Positions 19,161 through 27,288 of a stretch of DNA of 64,000 nucleotides are shown piece by piece. Location: NCBI GenBank assembly GCA_021776245.1, contig JAJFGF010000068.1, forward strand, positions 278,593 to 342,592, read 5' to 3'. The notes beneath the pieces were generated by a model. The model was given only the letters and a program-made list of their open reading frames with translations. It was not told the DNA's origin and did no database searches. Origin of the DNA: Hyphococcus sp. GTDB lineage: Bacteria; Pseudomonadota; Alphaproteobacteria; Caulobacterales; Parvularculaceae. Every line of letters starts with the position of its first letter. The stretch's first letter is position 1. Both the position numbers and the translations under genes were made by a program.

Positions 19161-20189
19161 TCACCGCCCGCGGACAAAATCGACCAGTTCCGCAACATGT
19201 TCCGGTGGGGTTTGCGGCGTAAATCCATGCCCAAGATTGAAGATATAGGGCCCGCCCCGAAAAGCTTTGAGAAAGGCTGTCGCTGAATTTTTCATCGTTT
19301 CCCCGCCGTGAACCGCCAACAGCGGATCGAGGCCGCCCTGGACGACCGCATGAGGGCTCAGGTTCCTTTTCGCCCAGTCTGGATCCATCGAATAATCAAT
19401 GCCGATAGCGTCGCAAACAGACAGCGCGGCATAATCAATCGCTTTTTCACCAACCCCTTTTGGAAACAAAATCACCGGCGTTTCCGGTCGCCTCCCTTTG
19501 ACCCCGGCGGCAATCCGCTCAAGCGGCTCGACTGACACTTCCCTCAGAACCGCACCGGGCAAACCTCCCGCCCATGTATCAAAAAGCTGAACAGCGTCAG
19601 CGCCAGCATCAATCTGCGCAACAAGATAGTCGACCGTTTTTTCAACAAGCGTTTCAATCAAATCCAGAATAAAGCCCCGCTCAGAGTAGTACCGCTGCCG
19701 CAGCGCGGCCGGATCAGGCGACGACCGGCCATTCAACATATAGGTTGCGACCGTCCACGGGGCTCCTGCAAACCCGATCAGCGCTTTTTCCGGCGCGAGG
19801 CGGCTTCGCGTTTTTCTCACGGTTTCAAAAATCGGCGCGAGGGTTTCAAGAATGTTTCGATCGCGAAACCCGGTTAAGTTTTCAGGCGTTAGCCTGGGAC
19901 TCAAGACTGGGCCTTCGCCTTCGGAAAAAGTCAGCTTTTGGCCCATCGCATGGGGAATCAATAAAATATCAGCAAACAAAATTGCGGCATCAAGATCAAA
20001 GCGCTCAATGGGTTGCAGTGTAACCTCGGTCGCAAGATCGGGATCAAAACAGAGTTCCATAAAGGAACCGGCCTCTGCCCGTAATCGGCGATATTCAGGC
20101 AAATATCGTCCGGCCTGCCGCATGAACCAAATTGGCGGTATGGCTGAAGCCTCACCACCTAGCGTTCGAAGGAAAACTGAATCACGCAT
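19161..20189 (-). CDS. hemE: uroporphyrinogen decarboxylase
   Basis: 342 residues. The N-terminal signature PPIWFMRQAGRYLPEYR is intact, with active-site Arg pair region, followed by the second signature GFAGAPWTVATYML and AGADAVQLFDTWAGGL. HemE removes four acetate carboxyls from uroporphyrinogen III. Its start lies 22 bp from the predicted CtrA-box region; in Caulobacter, hemE borders the origin and its promoter lies within it, so the same arrangement here supports the origin assignment. Confidence 0.98.
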   Translation of the reverse strand: MRDSVFLRTLGGEASAIPPIWFMRQAGRYLPEYRRLRAEAGSFMELCFDPDLATEVTLQPIERFDLDAAILFADILLIPHAMGQKLTFSEGEGPVLSPRLTPENLTGFRDRNILETLAPIFETVRKTRSRLAPEKALIGFAGAPWTVATYMLNGRSSPDPAALRQRYYSERGFILDLIETLVEKTVDYLVAQIDAGADAVQLFDTWAGGLPGAVLREVSVEPLERIAAGVKGRRPETPVILFPKGVGEKAIDYAALSVCDAIGIDYSMDPDWAKRNLSPHAVVQGGLDPLLAVHGGETMKNSATAFLKAFRGGPYIFNLGHGFTPQTPPEHVAELVDFVRGR

Positions 20190-20577
20190 CTTAATGCCAA
20201 ACTTTCCCTGTTAATCTTCTATAAAGGATTCTTAAGAAAGGATTAATTTAAAGAGTCACGCGGAATCCCGGGGAAAATGAAAATGAAAGCCTTATCCCGA
20301 GGAAATTTCAGCACGACCCACATTTATCTGCACAAGGTAATAAATCTTCACAGCACTGTTGAAAAGCGCCTTAAAGCCCGGAACAATATCAAGAGATGCC
20401 GTGGAACTGATCTTGGAAGGTTTTAATCGTCCACGGGACAGCGGCGCACTGTTATAAAAAATATAACCAAAAAAGTTATCAGCTGCCCATGGGCGCCAAA
20501 AAGGTATGACCATGCTTGATTTAACCAGGCAATTATTGCCCCTCGTGATTACCGGCGTTTTTCCCTAATAATTCCCC
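20190..20577. other. oriC: predicted chromosomal replication origin (Cori-like), hemE-ppsR intergenic region
   Basis: The 388-bp gap between divergent hemE and ppsR matches the origin location established for Caulobacter crescentus (hemE next to an RP001/PPSR-type gene). Visible elements are an exact CtrA box plus a near-exact one (20211-20246), four GANTC sites within 89 bp (20179, 20227, 20253, 20263; the first just inside hemE), and an AT-rich stretch at 20451-20480 including the inverted repeat GTTATA-N5-TATAAC (20451-20467). Only degenerate DnaA-box-like 9-mers are present: ATCTGCACA (20326), ATCTTCACA (20344) and TTATCCCGA (20292), each two mismatches from TTATNCACA. The parS cluster lies about 10 kb away. 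No protein gene is supported. Confidence 0.65.
20211..20246. promoter_or_regulatory. tandem CtrA boxes upstream of hemE
   Basis: TTAAGAAAGGATTAA (20232-20246) is an exact TTAA-N7-TTAA CtrA-binding sequence. TTAATCTTCTATAAA (20211-20225) differs by one base in the second half-site. Their starts are 21 bp apart, two helical turns, so bound proteins would lie on the same face. A GATTC methylation-type site (20227-20231) sits between them. By analogy with Caulobacter, CtrA would repress initiation and regulate hemE here. Confidence 0.7.
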
Positions 20578-21459
20578 ATGACGTCAGGACAAACGAAAAA
20601 ACAAGCAGCAGAGGCCCGGTTGATGCGAAAATCTCAGCCCTTGGCGAGCTATTTTCATGTCCACCTTGTTTCAGACTCCACAGGTGAAACGCTGAACGCC
20701 ATGTTAAAGGCGACAGCATCGCAATTTGCCGCCGCAAAACCGCTGGAACATATTTACGCTCTGGTCCGGTCGCGGACGCAAATGGAAAAGACCCTTGCTG
20801 AAATAGAAGCCTCACCAGGTCTTGTCCTTTATACGATCATCAACCCCGAACTGCGCCGGCTACTCGAAATCCGCTGTAGCGAATTGCAAACGCCGGCGAT
20901 TTCCATTCTTGACCCGCTACTCAACGCGTTCACTGAATATCTTGGGCTCCAACAGTCATTGCGGCCTGGCGCCCAACACCAACTTGACGACGCCTATTTC
21001 AAGCGTATCAGCGCGCTCGACTACACGCTTTCGCATGATGACGGGCAGATGATGTGGGATCTTGAGCCGGCAGATGTTGTACTAATCGGCATTAGCCGAA
21101 CGTCTAAAACGCCGACCTGTATGTACCTCGCAAACCGCGGCGTGAAGGCCGCAAATGTACCCCTCGTACCAACCTCGGAACCGCCGCCTGAATTGTTCAC
21201 TCTGCGCAAGCCGTTGATCGTCGGCCTCATTGCAAGCCCGGAACGCCTTGCGCAAATCCGCAAAAGCCGCCTTGGGGCAATGCAGGCAGCCAATGCGGCC
21301 GAGGAATATTCAGATCTTGACCTCATTCGCCTGGAGGTGCTGGCGGCAAAACGTCTTTACGCAAAAAATCGCTGGCCAGTTATCGACGTCACGCGAAAAT
21401 CTGTTGAGGAAACCGCGGCCTCGATTCTGACCAAGCTGTCGGCAAGGCAAAACCGATGA
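20578..21459 (+). CDS. ppsR: PPSR-type kinase/pyrophosphorylase (DUF299)
   Basis: 293 residues. The family opening FHVHLVSDSTGETL follows a short N-terminal extension. The P-loop-like GISRTSKTP is at about residue 165, followed by YLANRGVKAANVPLVP. The C-terminus contains WPVIDVTRKSVEETAA, the conserved 'viDvT.rsiEEtAa' motif. This family phosphorylates and dephosphorylates PEP synthase or pyruvate phosphate dikinase. The ATG at 20578 or at 20623 could start it. The gene borders the predicted origin, as the RP001 homologue does in Caulobacter and Rickettsia, and overlaps maf by four bases. Confidence 0.93.
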   Translation: MTSGQTKKQAAEARLMRKSQPLASYFHVHLVSDSTGETLNAMLKATASQFAAAKPLEHIYALVRSRTQMEKTLAEIEASPGLVLYTIINPELRRLLEIRCSELQTPAISILDPLLNAFTEYLGLQQSLRPGAQHQLDDAYFKRISALDYTLSHDDGQMMWDLEPADVVLIGISRTSKTPTCMYLANRGVKAANVPLVPTSEPPPELFTLRKPLIVGLIASPERLAQIRKSRLGAMQAANAAEEYSDLDLIRLEVLAAKRLYAKNRWPVIDVTRKSVEETAASILTKLSARQNR

Positions 21460-22058
21460 ATACGCTGCCGCGTATTATTCTCGCTTCCGGCAGCGTCATT
21501 CGCGCTGAAATCTTGCGTGCGGCGGGCCTTGATTTTGACGTCAAAAAGCCTGGCGTTGATGAAAGTTCAATTAAGCAAGCTGCCAAAAAAGAAGGGCTTG
21601 ATCCGGAAAAAACAGCAATGTTGCTTGCCGAGGCCAAATGCAAGGCGGTTGCCAGCAAGCACGCCGGAATTGTGATCGCATCAGATCAAATTCTCGAATT
21701 TGAGGGCCGCATTTATGACAAGCCCAAGACCATGAGTGAAGCACGCAATCGTTTTGTTGAAATGCAAAACGCCCCGCATACGCTGATTAATGCAATTGCG
21801 GTTGCTCGCGATGGCGACATTGTATGGCGGCGCCTGGACCAGCCGAAGCTCTTTTTGCGGGCGTTAACCGGTAAGGAAATCGACGACTATCTTGCGGCTG
21901 CCGGGCCGGAAATCCTACACAGCGTCGGCGGCTATCAAATCGAAAAGCTCGGGAGCCGGCTTTTTCACCATATCGAGGGTGATCATAACGCCGTTCTTGG
22001 ATTATCACTCTTTCCGCTCCTCGCCTTCCTTCGGAGCGAGAAGGCGATCGCGTTTTGA
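21456..22058 (+). CDS. Maf family nucleoside-triphosphate pyrophosphatase
   Basis: 200 residues. The N-terminal LASGSVIRAEILRAAGLDF matches the Maf 'LaS.S..R..lL...g' signature. ASDQILEFEGRIYDKPKTMSEA is the catalytic segment with the conserved Asp and KP, and a G-Y-QIE motif (VGGYQIE) follows. Maf proteins hydrolyse non-canonical or excess NTPs to NMPs. The start overlaps ppsR (ATGA) and the stop overlaps the aroE start. Confidence 0.92.
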   Translation: MNTLPRIILASGSVIRAEILRAAGLDFDVKKPGVDESSIKQAAKKEGLDPEKTAMLLAEAKCKAVASKHAGIVIASDQILEFEGRIYDKPKTMSEARNRFVEMQNAPHTLINAIAVARDGDIVWRRLDQPKLFLRALTGKEIDDYLAAAGPEILHSVGGYQIEKLGSRLFHHIEGDHNAVLGLSLFPLLAFLRSEKAIAF

Positions 22059-22906
22059 CGCCCGCAAGACCAAAACTTGCCGGCGTCGTCGGCTGGCCGG
22101 TTGCACACTCGTTGTCACCGCTCATCCACACAATCTGGGCCGCCAGAGCCGGCATTGGCGGTTATTATGTTCCGATTGCGATCCCGCCAGGCTTTGATGA
22201 ATTTGCGCGTGCGATGGATTCCTTAATCAAGCTAGGTTTCCAGGGTGTGAACATAACCTTGCCGCATAAAGAGCACGCATTGCGCTATGCGGCCGGGGCG
22301 AGCGACGCAGCAAGAAAAGCGCAGGCGGCAAATATGCTGACCTTCCGCAGTGAGGGACCGTTTGCGGAAAACTCGGATATTGAAGGTTTTTCCAATGTCC
22401 TGAAAGAGTGCTTTGGACCAACACGTCAAAATGGATCGGCGCTGATCCTGGGCGCAGGCGGCGCCGCGCGCGGCGTCGCCATGGCGATCAAGGAATATGG
22501 ATTTTCAGAAATCTACATTGCCAATCGCACACGTGAAAAAGCGCAGGCGATGGCCTCGGAATTTGAACTTACCTTAGTAAAGTGGGAAGAGCGTAATGAC
22601 GCTCTTGCGCATATTGATTTATTGGTCAACACGACAAACCTCGGCATGCTTGGTAAGCCGCCGCTCGATATCAAAACAGAACATGTGCCGCGCCAGGCGG
22701 TTGTCGCTGATATTGTATACGCACCGCTTGAAACGAAACTTTTGGAAGCCGCCCGCAAGCGCGGGCGCCAAACCGCCAACGGCCTTTTGATGCTGATGCA
22801 TCAGGCGGCGCCGGGATTTCGCACCTGGTTTGGCGGCGCAGCGTTGGTGGATGCTGAATTGCACAAAGCACTGGTGAAAGAGCTGGCGCGGCGAGGCGCG
22901 GAATGA
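22055..22906 (+). CDS. aroE: shikimate dehydrogenase
   Basis: 283 residues. The shikimate-binding motif VAHSLSPLIH is at about residues 16-25, VNITLPHKE carries the catalytic Lys, and the NADP fold has ILGAGGAARGVAMA and the ANRT loop giving NADP preference. GLLMLMHQAAPGF is the C-terminal substrate-side motif. It reduces 3-dehydroshikimate to shikimate in aromatic amino-acid synthesis. The start is a TTG overlapping the maf stop; no closer ATG keeps the N-terminal GVVGWPVAHS motif. Confidence 0.96.
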   Translation: MTPARPKLAGVVGWPVAHSLSPLIHTIWAARAGIGGYYVPIAIPPGFDEFARAMDSLIKLGFQGVNITLPHKEHALRYAAGASDAARKAQAANMLTFRSEGPFAENSDIEGFSNVLKECFGPTRQNGSALILGAGGAARGVAMAIKEYGFSEIYIANRTREKAQAMASEFELTLVKWEERNDALAHIDLLVNTTNLGMLGKPPLDIKTEHVPRQAVVADIVYAPLETKLLEAARKRGRQTANGLLMLMHQAAPGFRTWFGGAALVDAELHKALVKELARRGAE

Positions 22907-23508
22907 TCAAAATCGGCCTTACTGGCTCCATTGGCATGGGCAAATCTACCGTCGCTTCAATGTTCGCTGAACGCGGCGCCCTGGTCTGGTGCGCCGATGA
23001 CGCTGTGCACCGAATGTATGAAAAAGGCGGCGCCGCAATTGCTCCGTTAGCTGAGGTGTTTCCGGAAGCGGTTGTCAACGGCGCTGTTGATCGAGCGCGC
23101 CTGGCGGCTTGCGCGCTTGGTGCGCCGGAAAAACTGAAAAAACTCGAGAATATCGTTCACCCCCTTGTCGCCGCCGACCGCGAGGCGTTTATGGCAGCGG
23201 CCGCTCATGCCGGCGCTAAAATGGTTGTCCTCGACATACCGCTTCTCTTTGAAAACGGTTCGGAAAAATTATTCGATGCTGTTATTGTTGTTAGCGCGCC
23301 AGCCGAGATTCAGCGCGCACGAGTGCTGGCCCGGCCCGGGATGAGTGAAGACAAGTTTAAGGCGATTCTGGCCCAACAAATGCCCGACGCGGAAAAGCGG
23401 CTTCGCGCTGATTATGTGATTTTAACCGACCAACGGATTGAAGAAACGCAATTGGCGGCAACAAAAGTCTTCGCCGATATTATGGCGCGAGCGTTTCGGG
23501 AAGATTGA
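22903..23508 (+). CDS. coaE: dephospho-CoA kinase
   Basis: 201 residues with P-loop GSIGMGKST (residues 8-16), the DDAVHRMY segment that holds the catalytic Asp, and VLDIPLLFENG. The last step of coenzyme A synthesis, phosphorylating the ribose 3'-OH of dephospho-CoA. It overlaps aroE by four bases (ATGA), ending the four-gene run. Its last 29 bases overlap the convergent dienelactone hydrolase gene. The dnaQ-secB genes that often follow coaE in related genomes are absent here. Confidence 0.95.
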   Translation: MIKIGLTGSIGMGKSTVASMFAERGALVWCADDAVHRMYEKGGAAIAPLAEVFPEAVVNGAVDRARLAACALGAPEKLKKLENIVHPLVAADREAFMAAAAHAGAKMVVLDIPLLFENGSEKLFDAVIVVSAPAEIQRARVLARPGMSEDKFKAILAQQMPDAEKRLRADYVILTDQRIEETQLAATKVFADIMARAFRED

Positions 23509-24355
23509 TCAGAAATTTTTCATAGCGCATTTTGGCGTCGACAAGATATTCTTCACTATGCCAATGAATCCATTCAGGTTCCAGAAACGGGTCATCGAAT
23601 GCGTGTTGCGCTTCAGCGTAAACCACAAGGTCAATCCGCCCATCCTTGCGTCGGCGTTGTTCAAAATAATTTATACATAGATTTGCATCGACAACCGAAT
23701 CCGCGCCGGCAATGAGGGCCAGAACCGGCGGTGATTGCGTCCATTCGCGAAACCGCGTCAGCGTTCCGGCGCCGCAATAGGGGTAAAACAAGATAGCGCC
23801 GTCAACAGGCGACGTTTCGGCAGCTTCATGGCGGATGCCGGCTGGCCATTGGCGCTTCATGTCCATTGTTAAATAATCCATGACCGACCAGGCGCCGTGC
23901 GACCATGCAGCGATGACAAGACGATCGGCGTCAAGTCGCGGGTCCGCTTCGGCCAACTTTACAGCTGCGAGGACATCGCCAGCGCGCTCCTGACCAGGCA
24001 GCTTTTTCCCGGCGCAAACAGTTTCAAGCGCATCTTGGCGCGTGAGGCCGCGCGGCCCCATGCTGTCGACGACCATTGCGGCGTAGCCCGCCTCATTGGC
24101 AATATCCGCCCACTGATTTTGGAATGGGCGCCGAATGCCAGCGCAACCGTGAAATTGAAGCACAACCGGAAACGGCGCCTCGCCAACACTCGGCAAATGA
24201 ATTTCGATTTCTTCGGCGATAAATTTCTGATGTGCAGTCAGGCTTGTTTTTGGCGTCCGCGCATCAAGCAAACGCATCATTACGGGCTCACGGTTGAAAA
24301 AAAGCAATCCGGCGACTGCAAGGACGCCAAAAGTGATGATGCGCCAGCGCTTCAT
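23480..24355 (-). CDS. dienelactone hydrolase family protein, membrane-anchored or exported
   Basis: 291 residues. A hydrophobic N-terminus (RIITFGVLAVAGLLFF) suggests a signal anchor. The alpha/beta hydrolase core has VVLQFHGCAGIRRPF for the oxyanion region, then AAWSHGAWSV as the nucleophile elbow (Ser in WSHG), and YAEAQHAFDDP with the catalytic His. This G/W-x-S/C-H-G layout is that of dienelactone-hydrolase-like proteins, whose substrates are often unknown. The gene is convergent with coaE with a 29-bp tail overlap, and starts 10 bp from the PfkB kinase stop on the same strand. Confidence 0.8.
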   Translation of the reverse strand: MKRWRIITFGVLAVAGLLFFNREPVMMRLLDARTPKTSLTAHQKFIAEEIEIHLPSVGEAPFPVVLQFHGCAGIRRPFQNQWADIANEAGYAAMVVDSMGPRGLTRQDALETVCAGKKLPGQERAGDVLAAVKLAEADPRLDADRLVIAAWSHGAWSVMDYLTMDMKRQWPAGIRHEAAETSPVDGAILFYPYCGAGTLTRFREWTQSPPVLALIAGADSVVDANLCINYFEQRRRKDGRIDLVVYAEAQHAFDDPFLEPEWIHWHSEEYLVDAKMRYEKFLINLPETLAP

Positions 24356-24365
24356 TGGAAAGAGG

Positions 24366-25364
24366 TTAGAGAAGGTTTTCTTTTTCCGCGAGCGTTTTTA
24401 AGGATTTTGCCGGGCGTGCGCCGAAATGACTGATTACTTCGCTTGCGGCCAATGAACCGAGATTGCCCGAGCGTTCTAAATCAAAATCGCGCGCCAGACC
24501 GAAAAGGAGGCCGGCGGCATAGGCGTCGCCGGCGCCGGTGGTGTCTTCGAGCGCGGTTGCGGGAAGTGCTGAAATTTCAACGATATCGCCGTCGCGCGGA
24601 ATAAGAATTGAGCCTTTTTCAGATCGCGTAACCGCTGTTAGTGGACAAAGTGCGCGTGCTTTTTCGGCAATATCGGCGATGTCGTGGCTGCCGAACAGCG
24701 CCGCCGCCTCAACATCGTTTGCAAGCAGGATATCCACATGGCCGCCGATAAAAGAACGAAAAGCGTCAAACTGGCGCTCAACGCAACTTGCATCCGATAA
24801 TGTCAACGCGGCGCGCCTGCCGCTTTCTTTGGCGATGCGACATGCTTTAATGAAGGCATCGCGTGCTACGGGTTGCTCAAAGAGATAGCCTTCAAAAAAC
24901 GTGATCGCCGCGCGCTTAATCTGGTCTGCGTCGATATCGTCCGGTGAAACGAGACCCGCAGCGCCGAGAAAAGTTGTCATTGAACGCTGGGCGTCCGCGG
25001 TCACATTGATCAGGCAGCGGCCAGTGGCCGGACCGCCGTCGAGCGGCGACGTGCTGTAATCAACACCCATAGCGCGCAGATCGTGGCGGAAGATTTCACC
25101 TAAGGTGTCTCTGGCGACCTTGCCGACAAAGCCCCCCTTGCCGCCCAGTGATGCAACGCAGGCGATGGAGTTAGCGGCTGAACCGCCTGAAATCTCGATC
25201 CCGGCCGCCATGGCGTCATAGATTGCCGCGGCCCGTTCCTCATCGATCAGGATCATGCCGCCCTTCGGAATGTCGTTTGATTTCAGAAAATCGTCGTCGG
25301 CTTTGGCGAGCACGTCGACAATGGCGTTGCCGACGCCAATGACGTCGAGAGCAGGTTGCGGCAT
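24366..25364 (-). CDS. PfkB-family carbohydrate/adenosine kinase
   Basis: 332 residues. The opening DVIGVGNAIVDVLA and the GGSAANSIACVASLGGKGGFVGKV block are PfkB-type, and the C-terminal signature DTTGAGDAYAAGLLFG contains the catalytic Asp and anion hole. The 'VGNAIVDVLA...GGSAAN' pattern is that of alphaproteobacterial proteins annotated adenosine kinase, but sugars or nucleosides are possible substrates. A good AGGGG ribosome site precedes the ATG. It is probably co-transcribed with the downstream hydrolase. Confidence 0.85.
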   Translation of the reverse strand: MPQPALDVIGVGNAIVDVLAKADDDFLKSNDIPKGGMILIDEERAAAIYDAMAAGIEISGGSAANSIACVASLGGKGGFVGKVARDTLGEIFRHDLRAMGVDYSTSPLDGGPATGRCLINVTADAQRSMTTFLGAAGLVSPDDIDADQIKRAAITFFEGYLFEQPVARDAFIKACRIAKESGRRAALTLSDASCVERQFDAFRSFIGGHVDILLANDVEAAALFGSHDIADIAEKARALCPLTAVTRSEKGSILIPRDGDIVEISALPATALEDTTGAGDAYAAGLLFGLARDFDLERSGNLGSLAASEVISHFGARPAKSLKTLAEKENLL

Positions 25365-25537
25365 GAAAATCCCCTGGCGGAACGGTAACTTGGTCTGCGC
25401 TTATAGAAAGCCGCAGATGTGAGCGCAAGCTCGCCGGTTTCTGTCGCAATTGTCAGCCTTCTCTGGTTGCGTCCGCCTAAAAGCGGGCTAAGGTTTCTGT
25501 ATTTTCAAGCACCAAAAAAACAGGGCTCAAAACTCCG

Positions 25538-25915
25538 ATGTCATTTTCAGGATTTGCCGTTCGCCGGGCGCAAGCTACGGTCTTTTTTTGCTTTGCGTTG
25601 ATGGCGTCATGCGCGACTCTGCCGTTAACGGGCGAACGCCGGGCGGCGCCGGTTGAGCCAGCTGCCCCCGTCTATCTGGCTCAGGACATATTGGGCGCGA
25701 AACCTTCTGACATTGACGCTCTATTGGGTCCGCCCGCCCTGACGCGCCGCGAAGGCGAAGGAGAGTTTCGCCGTTATTCGCTCAAGCAATGTGGATTGAT
25801 CGTTGTTCTGTATCCGGATGATGACGGCGCCCAGCGTGCGACGCATCTCGACACGGCCGCAAAAAACTCAGGGTCGGCAAAACCTGCGCTTGCAGATTGC
25901 CTTGCTGCGGGTTAG
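25538..25915 (+). CDS. hypothetical lipoprotein-like secreted protein
   Basis: 125 residues. A long N-terminal region (FAVRRAQATVFFCFALMASC) has the look of a lipoprotein signal with lipobox MASC. The mature part includes GAKPSDIDALLGPPALTRREGEGEFRRYSLKQCGLIVVLY, which resembles the SmpA/'LxGxPxxxRxEG' type of small outer-membrane lipoproteins with a two-cysteine pattern. No family is assigned. It stands alone on the plus strand; its stop overlaps the end of the convergent permease gene by four bases. Confidence 0.65.
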   Translation: MSFSGFAVRRAQATVFFCFALMASCATLPLTGERRAAPVEPAAPVYLAQDILGAKPSDIDALLGPPALTRREGEGEFRRYSLKQCGLIVVLYPDDDGAQRATHLDTAAKNSGSAKPALADCLAAG

Positions 25916-27243
25916 GCGGAAGATGGTGGTTCCACAGGTGTTGCGGTAAACCGTTTTTCTGACTGGCCAAGGAAGAAAACCAATACTGCGGCGGGTATGC
26001 CAATCAGTGCGGTGATTACAAAAAACCAGGCAAACCCTACAGCCTCAACCATGTATCCGGAAAAACCGCCGACAAACTTGCCTGGTAAAGCGTAAAACGA
26101 ACTGAAAAGCGCATATTGCGTCGCAGTGAAGGCCGTGTTGGTTAGGCTCGACATATAGGCGATCAGAATGGTGCCCGCCGCGCCGTAGGCAATGTTGTCG
26201 ATTATCACAGCCGCCGCGAGGCCAGCGGTGGTCGCCGATGAAAGAGCGAGCCAACTATATATGAGATTGGTTGCAGCCTGCGAAATCACGCCGAATAATA
26301 GCGCCGCTTTGATGTTAACGCGGGCAACTAAGACGCCACCAAGAAAAACACCAAACAGGGTCGCGAAAAGACCAGCGCCGGAGCGAACAGCACCGATCGT
26401 CGTCTTGTCGTAACCAAGGTCAATATAAAGCGGTCCGGTCATGTACCCCATTAGGAAATCGGGTACGCGGAAAAGCGCAATAAACAAAAGGATCAGCAGC
26501 GCGTGCACGCCGTAACGCGAAAAGAAATCACGGAACGGCCCGATCACTGACTTTGAAAATGTTTCCATCATGGTAGTGCGCGGCGGCGGTGCGTATTCGC
26601 GTACTTCAACCTTTGGCGCAAAAAGAGCGGTCAGCAATCCAACGCCCATCAAGAGCGCCATGAACTGATATGCCGCCGGCCAGTTTACGTTGTCTGCGAC
26701 GATCAACGCGCCCGCGCCCGCGACCATAATCGCTACGCGGTAGCCATATTGATACATCGCCGCCATAACGCCCTGCTCTTCATCTGTGGCGGCTTCGATG
26801 CGCCAGGCGTCAATGGCGATATCTTGTGTCGCCGCCATGAACGCCATGATGACAGCGATAAATGCAACATAGAAAAGATTCTCTTGAGGGTTTGCACCCG
26901 ACATCGCGATCAATGTCAGTGCGACGCCAATTTGCGCCGCTGCCATCCAGGCCCGCCTTCGGCCCACCATCTTCTCTAGAAACGGGATCGGTACGCGATC
27001 AACGGCAGGCGCCCAAAGAAACTTGAATGTAAATGCAAACCCCGTCCATGCAAAAAGGCCGATTTCACCTTTTTCGACACCCGCTTCCGCGAGCCAAAGT
27101 GACAGGTTTTGATAGATCATGTAAAAGGGCAGGCCCGCAGAAAAGCCAAGGAGCAACATGACGAGACTGCGGGGGCGTGCATACCCAGCAAGCGACCCGA
27201 TGATTGAACTATCGCCGCTCTGCGCGGTTGACGTTTTTGTCAT
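25912..27243 (-). CDS. AmpG-like MFS permease
   Basis: 443 residues with about 12 to 14 hydrophobic segments. MLLLGFSAGLPFYMIYQNLSLWL is the characteristic first helix of the AmpG subgroup ('gFsSGLPl.l'), and WAPAVDRVPIPFLEKMVGRRRAW is its loop 2-3 motif. AmpG imports anhydromuropeptides for peptidoglycan recycling and is linked to beta-lactamase induction. No ampC/ampR or recycling gene is adjacent, so the substrate assignment rests on sequence pattern alone. Confidence 0.85.
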   Translation of the reverse strand: MTKTSTAQSGDSSIIGSLAGYARPRSLVMLLLGFSAGLPFYMIYQNLSLWLAEAGVEKGEIGLFAWTGFAFTFKFLWAPAVDRVPIPFLEKMVGRRRAWMAAAQIGVALTLIAMSGANPQENLFYVAFIAVIMAFMAATQDIAIDAWRIEAATDEEQGVMAAMYQYGYRVAIMVAGAGALIVADNVNWPAAYQFMALLMGVGLLTALFAPKVEVREYAPPPRTTMMETFSKSVIGPFRDFFSRYGVHALLILLFIALFRVPDFLMGYMTGPLYIDLGYDKTTIGAVRSGAGLFATLFGVFLGGVLVARVNIKAALLFGVISQAATNLIYSWLALSSATTAGLAAAVIIDNIAYGAAGTILIAYMSSLTNTAFTATQYALFSSFYALPGKFVGGFSGYMVEAVGFAWFFVITALIGIPAAVLVFFLGQSEKRFTATPVEPPSSA

Positions 27244-27288
27244 GAACGAGACGCTAGGGTTGTTTTCTGTCCGAATAAAGGCGCGGAG

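Noticed and set aside
20314..20352. Three NCACA-ending 9-mers considered as firm DnaA boxes
   Set aside because: Each has two or three mismatches to TTATNCACA; such matches are common by chance, so they were mentioned only as candidates.
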